From NCBI GenBank assembly GCA_022760735.1, contig JAKELU010000002.1, positions 1 to 64,000 of the forward strand: a DNA stretch of 64,000 bases, read 5' to 3'. A model generated the notes under the pieces. The model worked only from the letters and a program-made list of their open reading frames with translations, had not been told where the DNA came from and did no database searches. Positions 42,357 to 51,159 of this stretch are shown here, piece by piece. Position numbers and translations under genes: made by a program. How positions within the stretch are numbered: position 1 is the first letter of the stretch; every line of letters starts with the position of its first letter. This DNA is from Firmicutes bacterium FC7. GTDB lineage: Bacteria > Bacillota > Clostridia > Tissierellales > Tissierellaceae.

Positions 42357-43292
42357 TTACTTATTTATTATGTTATACTCAATACCTTTTATACAAGCTA
42401 CCAATGCTTCATTTACTGGTGTTGAAATTCCAACCTTCTTACCTTCTCTTACAATTGCACCATTAATAAAATCTATTTCTGTAACAGATCCTTTCTCAAT
42501 GCTTTGAAGCATTGAGGTTTTAAATTCGTAAGGCAGGTTTTCTGCAGCCTTATACCAAATCTCTTCAACATTTTTGGTGCTTAATTTTATATTTTTAGCT
42601 GATGCAACGTCTATTCCTTCTTGAATTACTTTTAAACCAATCTCTTTTATTTCAGGTATTGCTTCATCTTTATATATTGGTCCGTATGTCAATCTAGTAA
42701 TAGCAGTCAATGCTCCTGTAGCTGCATTAATTAGCAGCTTGTCCCATATTAGTCCAATAATATTTTTACTTACTTCTGTTTGAAGACCCGCTTCAGTAAA
42801 TATTTTTGCAATTCTCTCAATTCTTTCTGTTTTTGTGCCATCAAGTTCCCCTATATAAGTCATTTTATTCTTTACTGTTCTTCTTACATGCCCTGGTTGT
42901 ATCATTCCCCCACCAACATAGGTTTTTCCTGATATTACCTTTCCCTTTCCAACTAGTTCCGCAATTGTGTCTTCATTGCCTAGTCCATTTTGTAATGACA
43001 TTACAATGGTATTTTCTCCTATTATATTTTTAGCGGATTCTATTACTTCTTTAGTATTAAAGGATTTAACCAATACAATTACTAAATCTACTGTATCCAA
43101 ATTATCTGTTGTAGGATATACTTTTACATTGATAGGCTCTATTTCTTCTTCAACAAATATTAAGCCCTTTTCTCTAACCGACTTCAAATAATCTTTATTT
43201 CTATTAATAAGAAACACTTCATTCCCAGCTTCAGCTAATGTTCCTCCAAAAGTGGAACCAAGTGCTCCAGCACCTAATACACAGATTTTCAT
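42357..43292 (-). CDS. Ketopantoate reductase family protein (PanE-like)
   Basis: 311-aa NAD(P)H-dependent 2-oxoacid reductase. The Rossmann motif is 'ICVLGAGALGSTFGGTLAEA' at the N-terminus; 'LQNGLGNEDTIAELVGKGKV' and the catalytic Lys region 'IIGLIWDKLLINAATGALTA' are typical. It may be the pantoate-pathway enzyme, but its position last in a LysR/CoA-transferase operon suggests a catabolic 2-oxo- or 2-hydroxyacid reductase. GAAGGAGG precedes the ATG. Confidence 0.88.
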   Translation of the reverse strand: MKICVLGAGALGSTFGGTLAEAGNEVFLINRNKDYLKSVREKGLIFVEEEIEPINVKVYPTTDNLDTVDLVIVLVKSFNTKEVIESAKNIIGENTIVMSLQNGLGNEDTIAELVGKGKVISGKTYVGGGMIQPGHVRRTVKNKMTYIGELDGTKTERIERIAKIFTEAGLQTEVSKNIIGLIWDKLLINAATGALTAITRLTYGPIYKDEAIPEIKEIGLKVIQEGIDVASAKNIKLSTKNVEEIWYKAAENLPYEFKTSMLQSIEKGSVTEIDFINGAIVREGKKVGISTPVNEALVACIKGIEYNIINK

Positions 43293-43308
43293 TGTTTCAC
43301 CTCCTTCT

Positions 43309-43710
43309 CTACAATGGTTTTCTTGGATTTATCTGTAATATTTTATCAATTGACCCATCAGACGCCTGCATTAATTCTATTACTAATCCATTAGGCAACA
43401 TAAACCAGTTTCTTCCTTGAGGCATTTCTTTAATTTGTTCATATGAATATACCTTGTCTAAGGCAATAGATAAATTTTCTGTAAAAAGACCCAGGTGCCA
43501 TACCTTTTCTTCTTTGCACTTACTTTTATCTATATTTTCATCTAAAGTTAACTGAATCCCTCCAAGCCATATTTGCTCAGGATTTGATTCATCACCATGA
43601 ATTTCCCGTATATCCATATCTAATGCATTCCTAAAAAAATCTATGTACCACTTAATGTTTTTTACTTTAATAGCTACATGTTCAACATAAGTTCTACTTC
43701 TATTAGACAT
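43309..43710 (-). CDS. VOC (glyoxalase/dioxygenase superfamily) protein
   Basis: 133 aa. 'YVEHVAIKVKNIKWYIDFFR' begins a vicinal-oxygen-chelate fold. Candidate metal ligands are His in 'VEHVAIK', His in 'VWHLGLF' and Glu in 'GLVIELMQA'. Family members are isomerases, epimerases, lyases or dioxygenases. It is 16 bases upstream of the PanE-like gene in the same operon. The specific reaction cannot be read from sequence. Confidence 0.85.
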   Translation of the reverse strand: MSNRSRTYVEHVAIKVKNIKWYIDFFRNALDMDIREIHGDESNPEQIWLGGIQLTLDENIDKSKCKEEKVWHLGLFTENLSIALDKVYSYEQIKEMPQGRNWFMLPNGLVIELMQASDGSIDKILQINPRKPL

Positions 43711-43837
43711 TTCATAACCCCTTTTATTTTTATTTTGCTTTCAAAAATTAAAAGCTGACTACTATTTAATAAAGTAACCAGCCTTACAATTAAGTCTGTA
43801 GAAACTGCTAGCAGGTTCTATAGAAGCTTAAATATAT

Positions 43838-44281
43838 CTATTTTTTAAAATTTCTATTATACAATGCTCTTAAACCTAAAGTATATACATCTGCTCCTAG
43901 TCCAACAATAACGCCTGTTGCTATATCAGATATAACTGAATAATGCCTAAATTCATCTCTAGCATGTACATTTGACATATGCAATTCGATTATTGGACAT
44001 TCTAACATCAGTAGTGCATCTCTAATTCCATAACTATAATGAGTCCAAGCTCCTGCATTAATCAAAACTCCATCATATTTCTCTAAGACAGCTTTATGAA
44101 TAAAATCAACCATCTCTCCTTCATTATTTGTTTGAAATGGGACTACTTCTATATTTAATTCTTTTCCTAGTTCAAACAAATTATTATTGATTTCATCTAA
44201 TGTAATAGTCCCATATTGTTGAGGGTCTCTTTTCCCAAACATATTATGATTTACCCCGTGTAACATCATTACTTTCTTCAT
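43838..44281 (-). CDS. Type II 3-dehydroquinase homologue with altered active-site loop
   Basis: 147 aa. It matches AroQ throughout ('GKRDPQQYGTITLDEI', 'INAGAWTHYSYGIRDALL', 'IIELHMSNVHARDEFRHYS'). Several normally fixed positions differ: 'LHGVNHNMFG' in place of the usual 'INGPNLNLLG', and 'NAGAWTH' in place of 'NPGAYTH'. The Tyr of 'QQYG' and the 'FRHYS' segment are kept. It lies in a catabolic-looking operon, not with shikimate genes, so a different dehydration is likely. The start is the ATG after GGGGGAATTTCAA. Confidence 0.8.
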   Translation of the reverse strand: MKKVMMLHGVNHNMFGKRDPQQYGTITLDEINNNLFELGKELNIEVVPFQTNNEGEMVDFIHKAVLEKYDGVLINAGAWTHYSYGIRDALLMLECPIIELHMSNVHARDEFRHYSVISDIATGVIVGLGADVYTLGLRALYNRNFKK

Positions 44282-44400
44282 TTGAAATTCCCCCTTTAAT
44301 ATATAATTCATTATAATCATAATATAGCTAAAAAATTATATTAACAATACAATTATTTTATATAATTTTCTAATAATTTGAATAGTTACTTCCATATTAA

Positions 44401-44841
44401 TCATTCTTCATCTAATGGAAAAAATTTTAGAATATGATTTGCAGCAACTACTATTTGTCCATGTTGGTTGAACACCTCTACTTTACCAATTGATTTTAAA
44501 TTTTCATTGTCTACTTCAATTATAGTATATCTAGCAGTTAATGTATCACCTATAAAAACAGGCTTTATGAATCTTAGTCTGTCATATCCATAGGATACAG
44601 ATGGTATCTCGGATTTGACTTTTTGTTGAATTAATGTTGATGCAGTTGATCCAAGAGCAAAGGATAGTACTCCATGAACAATTCTAGTTTTATACATGGT
44701 TTTTTTCATAAATTCTTCATTTGTATGCATCTGGCTAAAATCACCAGTTATACCCGCAAAACCATAAACATCTGATTCACTTATTGTTTTAGTAAATTCA
44801 CAACTATCACCAATTTTAAAAGGTACCTTAATTTCACTCAT
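44401..44841 (-). CDS. MaoC-like (R)-hydratase
   Basis: 146-aa hot-dog fold protein. 'VYGFAGITGDFSQMHTNEEF' carries the conserved Asp and His of the (R)-specific enoyl-CoA hydratase motif, followed by 'RIVHGVLSFALGSTAS'. It hydrates or dehydrates acyl-CoA esters. Its ATG overlaps the end of the CoA-transferase gene, so the two are translationally coupled and probably act on the same CoA ester. Confidence 0.92.
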   Translation of the reverse strand: MSEIKVPFKIGDSCEFTKTISESDVYGFAGITGDFSQMHTNEEFMKKTMYKTRIVHGVLSFALGSTASTLIQQKVKSEIPSVSYGYDRLRFIKPVFIGDTLTARYTIIEVDNENLKSIGKVEVFNQHGQIVVAANHILKFFPLDEE

Positions 44842-46438
44842 TATTAATTCCCCCTAATTTTTTAAAATCTTCATTAATTCCCATTTTCCCATCTATAAAA
44901 AGCCTTTCATCCATAGTTTTTAAATCTTTAGCTATTAATGGCCTAAATCCCATTTGCGATATAATATCTTTCTCTAAATCAATTCCCGGCGCTATTTCAC
45001 AAAGTTCTAATCCTTCTTCTTTTAATCTGAATACTGCCCTTTCTGTAATATACAATATTTCATGTCCATTTTTTAAGGCTTCTTGCCCATTGAATGTTAT
45101 CTCCTGTACTTCATCAACAAATTTTTCAAATCTGCCTTCTTGATCGATTCTTAATTGTCCATCTACAATAGTTTCCTTCAACCCACCTGCTCTTAGTGTA
45201 CCGCAAAACACGTTCTTCTTTGTACTATGGCAAATATCTATAAATCCTCCTGTACCTTGAAGCTGTCCGTTAAATTTGTGAATATTTATATTACCTTTTT
45301 TATCAACCTCAGCAAAACTTAAGAAGCAAACGTTTAAACCGCCACCATGATAAAAGTCAAATTGTGCAGGCATATCTAACAATGCTTGCATGTTTATCGT
45401 TGCACCAAAATAAATTCCTTGAGCCGTAAAACCACCTATAGGTCCAGTTTCTACGGTTAATGTGAACTCATCACCAATGCCTTCTTCTCTAGCAACAACA
45501 CCAATACCATCTGCAATTCCTACGCCTACATTACCAACATAACCTGGAGCAAGTTCCATAAGAGCTCGTCTTGCAACTACTTTTCTCTCATTTAATGGTA
45601 ATGGTACTACTTCATTAGTATCCATTTTGAAATCCCCAGAGAAAAATCTATTTACAGTTCCAACATATAATTGTGTCTGGTCTGGATCTACAACTAAAAC
45701 ATCTACAAGATATCCTGGTATCTGTACATTTTTTGGATGTAGTGAACCTGCCTTCACTACTTTCTGTACTTGACATATAACTATTCCGCCATTATTATGA
45801 ACTGCCTGAGCCTGAGCCAAACCATCAATATAAGCTATTTCGTCTTCCATCGTAATATAACCTTCACTATCAGCCGTTGTACCTCTTATAATTGCAACAT
45901 CTGGATAAATAGATGGGTAGAAAAGGTATTCCTCATTATTAATTTCAACTAGCTTAATTAATTCATCTTTAGTTACCTCATTCAATCTCCCACCTTGTTG
46001 CCTAGGGTCAACAAATGTTCCAAGACCAACTTTACTTAATATTCCTGGCTGGTGTGCTGCAGCAGTCCTCAATAATTGAGACAATATTCCTTGAGGAAAG
46101 TTATAGGCTTCAATCTCATTTCTTAACGCCATTTCTCCCAGTCTAGGAGACTGGCCCCAGTGACCACCATATATTCTCTTTACAAGTCCTTTCTGTGCTA
46201 ATGGTGACATTCCTCTATCAGCTCTGTCGCCTAGTCCTGTTGTATGAAATAAAGTTAGATTTTTAGGACTTTGTTCTTTCTTATATCTTTCCGCAAGTGC
46301 TTCAATTAATTTTGTTGGTTCTGTTAAACCTCCTCCTGCCCCATGGAAAGTAACTATATCGCCATCTTTGATTAATTTAACAGCATCTTCAGCTGACATA
46401 ATTCTTGGTTTTGTCCCTGTTCTAATCCCCTTCCCCAT
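44834..46438 (-). CDS. Family I CoA-transferase (YdiF/propionate CoA-transferase type)
   Basis: 534-aa fused alpha-beta enzyme. Alpha part: 'DIVTFHGAGGGLTEPTKLIE' near 31. Beta part: catalytic Glu in 'LTVETGPIGGFTAQGIYFG' near 325, 'FDFYHGGGLNVCFLSFAEVD' and 'GTGGFIDICHSTKKNVFCG'. It moves CoA between short-chain acids. Start is the ATG giving 'MGKGIRTG' with GGAGG nine bases upstream; the five-codon extension spans the ribosome binding site. First gene of an operon with the MaoC, dehydroquinase-like, VOC and PanE-like genes. Confidence 0.93.
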   Translation of the reverse strand: MGKGIRTGTKPRIMSAEDAVKLIKDGDIVTFHGAGGGLTEPTKLIEALAERYKKEQSPKNLTLFHTTGLGDRADRGMSPLAQKGLVKRIYGGHWGQSPRLGEMALRNEIEAYNFPQGILSQLLRTAAAHQPGILSKVGLGTFVDPRQQGGRLNEVTKDELIKLVEINNEEYLFYPSIYPDVAIIRGTTADSEGYITMEDEIAYIDGLAQAQAVHNNGGIVICQVQKVVKAGSLHPKNVQIPGYLVDVLVVDPDQTQLYVGTVNRFFSGDFKMDTNEVVPLPLNERKVVARRALMELAPGYVGNVGVGIADGIGVVAREEGIGDEFTLTVETGPIGGFTAQGIYFGATINMQALLDMPAQFDFYHGGGLNVCFLSFAEVDKKGNINIHKFNGQLQGTGGFIDICHSTKKNVFCGTLRAGGLKETIVDGQLRIDQEGRFEKFVDEVQEITFNGQEALKNGHEILYITERAVFRLKEEGLELCEIAPGIDLEKDIISQMGFRPLIAKDLKTMDERLFIDGKMGINEDFKKLGGINNE

Positions 46439-46657
46439 TATAAATTCCTCCAATCTTGTTTTAATATTGCTGCACTAAACCTTTTTTTAATTACACCTTA
46501 TAAAAAAACGAATATATCATCAACACAATTTTTTTAAGAAAGTCTCTAATTTTTTTAATGTTATAGATAAATATTTACTATACTTTCATCTACTGGTCTA
46601 CTTTTATACTTGGTGCACATTAAAACAAGATTAAATAATATTGTATTTTTGAATTAT

Positions 46658-47563
46658 TTAAGAAATGGGTTTATCATAATTATTTGAAAAATAAGTAATC
46701 ATAAAATCTCTTAATTTCTTATCTGGTGGTAGTAGTTCATATCCTTTCATCCATATAAAGGATACTTCCCTGTAATATTGCTGACCTTCTAGTTCTATAA
46801 TGTCTACTTCATACCTATGTAAGCCTTCTGAATATGGTAAAAAGGATATACCAAGATCATTTTCCACAAAACTAGCTATCATATAATCTGTTGGTACACG
46901 GTATGTTATATTTGGCTGGATTTGATGGTCTTTATAAATCCTATTTACAATATTGGAAATTCCCATATCCTTATCAAACCCAACAAATTCCTCATTCTTC
47001 AAATCTCTTGGATTTATTGATTTATGTTTTGAATATATAGAATTTTTAGGTACAATAAGTACAAATTTCTCTTTATATAATGGATAAAATATAATATCTT
47101 TATCTTCTTCCAGCTTACTACCTATACCTAACGAAATAACACCATTTTTAATATTTTCTATCATCTCTAAGGTACTCATTTGCTTTAGTTCAAAGTAAAA
47201 ATTTCGGTTCGATCCAATTTTATTAAACTTGCTTAAAATTCTTGGTAAAAAATCAGTACTAATGGAGGAAATACAACCCAGTTTTACTGTTTGCAAATCA
47301 GGCTGTAATAAATATTTTATTTCTTGAACTCCTGATTCTAAACTATTTATTGCATCATCTACATAGTTTAGGAATACCCTACCATATTTTGTGAGCTTAA
47401 TATTCCTTCCTAACTTATAAAACAAAGGCACTCCCAACTCCTCTTCTAGTGTTGTTATTGCATAACTTATACTGGATTGAGAAGTCATTTGTTCATCTGC
47501 TGCCTTTCCATAATGCTCTAAAATTGCTAATGACTTAAAATAGTACAAGTGCTGTAAATTCAT
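46658..47563 (-). CDS. LysR-family transcriptional regulator
   Basis: 301 aa. The N-terminal winged helix-turn-helix 'SQSSISYAITTLEEELGVPL' lies at about 27-46, and the C-terminal substrate-binding domain runs from about 90. It lies upstream of the CoA-transferase operon on the same strand and is divergent from the AgcS gene across a 160-bp gap, so it could control either or both. The 204-base gap before the CoA-transferase has a TATAGT on the minus strand near 46580 but no -35 I can support. Confidence 0.93.
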   Translation of the reverse strand: MNLQHLYYFKSLAILEHYGKAADEQMTSQSSISYAITTLEEELGVPLFYKLGRNIKLTKYGRVFLNYVDDAINSLESGVQEIKYLLQPDLQTVKLGCISSISTDFLPRILSKFNKIGSNRNFYFELKQMSTLEMIENIKNGVISLGIGSKLEEDKDIIFYPLYKEKFVLIVPKNSIYSKHKSINPRDLKNEEFVGFDKDMGISNIVNRIYKDHQIQPNITYRVPTDYMIASFVENDLGISFLPYSEGLHRYEVDIIELEGQQYYREVSFIWMKGYELLPPDKKLRDFMITYFSNNYDKPIS

Positions 47564-47723
47564 TTTGTTACCTCCTTTAGATTAAGCCTTATAAATCGTC
47601 TACAACCATATTCTATCTTAATTATATCCTACCATATTTAGCATGTTTAATTTAATAAGCATTCTTTTTTTATTGACTGAATAGCTTATAAGGAGTTAAT
47701 TTTTCTTTAGAAGGGGGATTTAT

Positions 47724-49067
47724 TTGGAACTTTTCTATTCTTTAAATAAGGCTATTAATGAATTTATCTGGGGTCCTAAACTCATTTTGATTCTCTTTGG
47801 CACTGGAGTCTACTTGACCATTGGCACCAAGTTTTGTGCCTTAACTAAACTTAACTACATAATTAAGCATACCTTCTATAAAATGTTCTCGAAAAAAACT
47901 AAAGGAGTTGGTGATGTAACTCCCTTTCAGGCAGTTTCTACTGCACTTGCTGCAACAGTAGGTACCGGAAATATATCTGGAGTAGCTACAGCAATCACAA
48001 TAGGTGGCCCGGGCGCTATCTTCTGGTTATGGATTGCCGGAATAGTTGGGATGACTACAAAATACTCTGAAGTTGTATTGGCAATCCAATATAGAAAAAG
48101 AACAAAAGACGGCAGGTTCGTTGGAGGACCTATGTATTATATAGAAAGAGGATTAAAACTCAAATGGCTAGCCTACCTTTTCACACTATTTGGATCTATT
48201 GCTGCCTTTGGAATAGGAAATATGGTTCAAGCTAATTCTGTTGCAGACTCACTTGAAGCCACCTTTAATATTAACCCTTTAATCACTGGGATAGCACTAT
48301 CAATATTAACAAGCCTTGTAATAATTGGTGGAATAAAAAGAATTGGGGCCTTTACTGAAATTCTAGTTCCTTTTATGGCCGCTTTATATATAATTGGTGG
48401 ATTAGTTATTATATCTTTAAATTTCAAGAAAATTCCACAAGTACTTTCTCTAATACTTAAACATGCATTTACTGGCCATGCTGCTGTAGGAGGATTTACA
48501 GGAGCTACTGTTGTGCAATCAGTTAAAATTGGAGTATCCCGAGGTATATTTACCAATGAAGCTGGTTTGGGAAGTGCCCCTATAGCCCATGCTGCAGCTA
48601 TTACTGACAGTCCTATAGAACAGGGATTGTGGGGAATTTTTGAAGTACTTATAGATACCTTAATTCTCTGTTCAATTACTGCATTTGTAATACTGGTAAG
48701 TGATTTATGGAGCAGCGGTTTAACTGGTGTCGAGCTTACTAGTGCTGCATTTGAATCATCTTTACCTAATAGTGGATTTATTGTATCTCTAGGTATATTA
48801 CTATTTGCTTTTGCATCAATTATAGGATGGGAGTATTATGGAGAGAGGTGCATCGAATATTTATTTGGCCAAGGAATAATTTTACCCTATAGAGTATTAT
48901 GGAGCATAATGGTTATAATTGGAGCTATTGGAGGACTTGAAGAAATATGGACACTGTCTGATACGCTTAACGGTCTAATGGCAATCCCTAATATAATTGG
49001 AATAATTTTATTAAGTCCCGTGGTTTTTAAAATTACAAATCAGTATTTTAAAAAGATTAAAGGCTAA
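47724..49067 (+). CDS. AgcS-type sodium:alanine/glycine symporter
   Basis: 447-aa membrane carrier with about 11 helices. Family marks: 'PFQAVSTALAATVGTGNISG', 'GPGAIFWLWIAGIVGMTTKY', 'GGPMYYIERGL', 'GISRGIF'-like 'GVSRGIFTNEAGLGSAPIAH' and 'ILLFAFASIIGWEYYGERC'. It starts at TTG, seven to eight bases after AAGGGGG. Imports alanine or glycine with Na+. In a purine fermenter glycine is the central intermediate, which makes glycine transport relevant, but its only direct neighbour is the LysR gene. Confidence 0.95.
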   Translation: MELFYSLNKAINEFIWGPKLILILFGTGVYLTIGTKFCALTKLNYIIKHTFYKMFSKKTKGVGDVTPFQAVSTALAATVGTGNISGVATAITIGGPGAIFWLWIAGIVGMTTKYSEVVLAIQYRKRTKDGRFVGGPMYYIERGLKLKWLAYLFTLFGSIAAFGIGNMVQANSVADSLEATFNINPLITGIALSILTSLVIIGGIKRIGAFTEILVPFMAALYIIGGLVIISLNFKKIPQVLSLILKHAFTGHAAVGGFTGATVVQSVKIGVSRGIFTNEAGLGSAPIAHAAAITDSPIEQGLWGIFEVLIDTLILCSITAFVILVSDLWSSGLTGVELTSAAFESSLPNSGFIVSLGILLFAFASIIGWEYYGERCIEYLFGQGIILPYRVLWSIMVIIGAIGGLEEIWTLSDTLNGLMAIPNIIGIILLSPVVFKITNQYFKKIKG

Positions 49068-49088
49068 TCTAAAAATGATTAGCCTTTA
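49061..49088. terminator. Bidirectional terminator between agcS and the PgpA-like gene
   Basis: Perfect 9-bp stem AGGCTAATC / GATTAGCCT with a 7-nt loop, overlapping the last codons of both convergent genes. Confidence 0.85.
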
Positions 49089-49601
49089 TACTTCACTAGT
49101 ATGGGCAATTCTACTTGCTGCCGCTGCAGCTATGGCAGCTACTAAGTCATCTAAAAATGTATTACATTCAACGCCTTTTTTAGAATCCAGCTCCTTAATA
49201 ATCCCTATTTTTTCTTTATCTAAGAATCCGTAGTTTGTTAATCCAATGGTGCCATAAACATTAACGATTGATAATGGAATAATCTCATCAATTCCATACA
49301 GACCTTCATCTGTTTCAACAATTGTCTGAAGAGGCTCAGGTAGCATCCTCATTTCTGCCAGTTCATCTAGGGCTATTCCAGTTAAAATTGCATGTATTAT
49401 CTCTCTTTTACTAAGTACAGCATCAATACTTTCTAAACATTTTTCCAAGGTTAAACTAGGATAATATCTACCCTGCAAATATAGTACGATTTCTCCTATA
49501 TCCTCTAGTTTAACGCCTCTTCTTTCAAGCATTTCGATGGTTATCTTCTTTAAATCTTCCATTTTATATCTATCACTATATTTATTTGCTGGACTACTCA
49601 T
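49086..49601 (-). CDS. Phosphatidylglycerophosphatase A-like protein (YutG type)
   Basis: 171 aa. 'MLERRGVKLEDIGEIVLYLQ' begins the soluble YutG/PgpA-like domain. The conserved acidic block 'CNTFLDDLVAAIAAAAASRI' closes it, and 'IVNVYGTIGLTNYGFLDK' lies between. Unlike E. coli PgpA it has no clear membrane segments. Members dephosphorylate phosphatidylglycerol phosphate or related substrates. Confidence 0.8.
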   Translation of the reverse strand: MSSPANKYSDRYKMEDLKKITIEMLERRGVKLEDIGEIVLYLQGRYYPSLTLEKCLESIDAVLSKREIIHAILTGIALDELAEMRMLPEPLQTIVETDEGLYGIDEIIPLSIVNVYGTIGLTNYGFLDKEKIGIIKELDSKKGVECNTFLDDLVAAIAAAAASRIAHTSEV

Positions 49602-49688
49602 TTTATCCCTCCAATAGGTAAAAATATCTACTATTAGTATATACTACCCAATAATCTTAAATCTTGACATACAATAAAGTCGTAAACC

Positions 49689-49717
49689 TTGATTTTTTTT
49701 TAACTATACTATATAAT
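49689..49717 (+). promoter_or_regulatory. Promoter of the FMN-binding lipoprotein gene
   Basis: TTGATT and TATAAT with a 17-bp spacer, 41 bases before the start codon. Confidence 0.75.
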
Positions 49718-49757
49718 AATTAAATGTAGATATCAATTAAGGAAAGGAGTTAGTAAA

Positions 49758-50096
49758 ATGAAGAAGACTTTATCATTAGCTTTGATATTAGTACTTATAG
49801 CAACTACTTTAGTAGGATGTGGCGGCGGTGCTAAATACACTGACGGTACATATCAAGGCGAAGCTCAAGGTATGGCACCTTTAAAAGTTGAAGTTGAAGT
49901 TAAAGAAGGTAAAATTGCTAGAGTTGAAGTTATAGAACATGACGAAACTGAAGGAATTTCAGATCCAGCTTTAGAACAAATTCCATCATTAATCGTTGAA
50001 AAAAACTCAACAGATGTTGACTCAGTTTCAGGTGCTACTGTAACAAGTAACGCTATTAAAGAAGCTGTAAACAATGCTTTAGAAAACGCAAAATAA
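49758..50096 (+). CDS. Small FMN-binding lipoprotein, probably covalently flavinylated
   Basis: 112 aa. The signal ends with lipobox 'LVGC' (Cys21). The rest is a single FMN_bind domain: 'YTDGTYQGEAQGMAPLKVEV', then 'VDSVSGATVTSNAIKEAVNN' near 89-108. The Thr of 'SGAT' is the site to which ApbE attaches FMN through a phosphodiester bond, and an ApbE gene is at 56049. It would act as a one-flavin electron carrier on the outer face of the membrane. Own promoter and terminator, so a single-gene unit. Confidence 0.92.
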   Translation: MKKTLSLALILVLIATTLVGCGGGAKYTDGTYQGEAQGMAPLKVEVEVKEGKIARVEVIEHDETEGISDPALEQIPSLIVEKNSTDVDSVSGATVTSNAIKEAVNNALENAK

Positions 50097-50114
50097 TTAA
50101 GTTTTAATAAAAAT

Positions 50115-50145
50115 AAACCCCCTCAATTATGAGGGGGTTTTATTG
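50115..50145. terminator. Terminator after the FMN lipoprotein gene, overlapping tatC end
   Basis: The 10-bp stem AAACCCCCTC / GAGGGGGTTT, then T-rich sequence. It covers the tatC stop codon and serves both convergent genes. Confidence 0.9.
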
Positions 50146-50873
50146 TTCTTATTTTTAATCAATGAAGATAATATAATTCCTATTTCAAATAGTATTAGCA
50201 TCGGTATACCAAGTAGTATTTGTGATATTACATCAGGCGGTGTTAATATTGCTGCAATTATAAATATAACTAGAACAAAAACCTTTCTATTCTTTTTTAG
50301 AAAGCTAATTTGAACTAAATTAAATTTAGTTAATAATACCATAACTATAGGTAACTCAAATATAGCTCCAAAGGCTAATAATGTATTTATAACAAAATCT
50401 AAATAGTTTCTAAAACTTATCATTGCCTGAACTTCATCTATTTGAAATCCAATGAAGAAAACTATCATTGTTGGTAATACTATAAAATATGAAAAAATTA
50501 CTCCTATAATAAAAAATAAGCTTCCAGTAATTAAGGAAACTGATATGTATTTCCTCTCCATATTATTTAACCCTGGGCTAACGAATAACCATAGTTGAAT
50601 TAATAAAAAAGGTGCTGCAATGACTAATCCTCCAACTACAGATATTTTAATATAGGACATTAGTAGCTCTGCAGGAGCAATAAACACAAAGTTTACATCA
50701 GGAACTATATTTATTATGTCCCTTACTACTGTCTCTGCAAAATTATATGTTAAAATTACTGCAACTATAAAAACAAAAGCACAATTTATTAGCCGCTTCC
50801 TTAACTCTGCTAGATGTCCTACAATGGTTAGCTCTTTTTTATCTCTATTTTCATTATGCTTCCTCTTTATCAT
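50127..50873 (-). CDS. tatC: Twin-arginine translocase subunit TatC
   Basis: Receptor of the Tat pathway that exports folded, often cofactor-bearing proteins. About 248 aa with six membrane helices. Signature: 'IVGHLAELRKRLINCAFVFI' at the N-terminus, 'APAELLMSYIKISVVGGLVI' and 'FVSPGLNNMERKYI'. The start is placed at the second of two near-adjacent ATG codons, nine bases after TTAAGG; the first ATG (50882) is also possible. It overlaps the end of tatA, so the pair is co-translated. Confidence 0.95.
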   Translation of the reverse strand: MIKRKHNENRDKKELTIVGHLAELRKRLINCAFVFIVAVILTYNFAETVVRDIINIVPDVNFVFIAPAELLMSYIKISVVGGLVIAAPFLLIQLWLFVSPGLNNMERKYISVSLITGSLFFIIGVIFSYFIVLPTMIVFFIGFQIDEVQAMISFRNYLDFVINTLLAFGAIFELPIVMVLLTKFNLVQISFLKKNRKVFVLVIFIIAAILTPPDVISQILLGIPMLILFEIGIILSSLIKNKNNKTPS

Positions 50874-51045
50874 CAGAGTCATCCTTAACTACATTATCTT
50901 TATTGTCGCTTCCATTTACGCTACTCTTAAATTCATGTATAGCTTTACCTAAGGCTTTACCAACGCCTGGAAGCTTAGATGGTCCAAATACTACTAGAGC
51001 AATTGCAAGTATCAAAACAAGCTCCATAGGTCCTAATCTGCTCAT
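50854..51045 (-). CDS. tatA: Twin-arginine translocase subunit TatA
   Basis: 63 aa. One short membrane helix 'MELVLILAIALVVFGPSKLP' with the FGP hinge, an amphipathic helix 'GVGKALGKAIHEFKSSV' and an acidic tail. It forms the Tat pore with TatC. AAGGAGG lies upstream. No Tat substrate with a clear twin-arginine signal is encoded in the window. Confidence 0.96.
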   Translation of the reverse strand: MSRLGPMELVLILAIALVVFGPSKLPGVGKALGKAIHEFKSSVNGSDNKDNVVKDDSDDKEEA

Positions 51046-51135
51046 TTATTTACCTCCTTACACTTATTGATGTACATATTTATATTAACACTTCGTTAAG
51101 ATTTTTACAATAAAATTGTTTTATTATATAAGGAA

Positions 51136-51159
51136 AAACGAGGAGCTCTCTCCTCGTTT
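51136..51159 (-). terminator. Terminator of the sugar ABC transporter operon
   Basis: Perfect 10-bp stem AAACGAGGAG / CTCCTCGTTT with a 4-nt loop, followed on the minus strand by TTTTCC. It overlaps the last codon of the permease gene. Confidence 0.85.

Noticed and set aside
43838-44281. Shikimate-pathway aroQ
   Set aside because: Active-site neighbourhood is altered and the operon is catabolic in character; I kept it as a homologue with unknown reaction.
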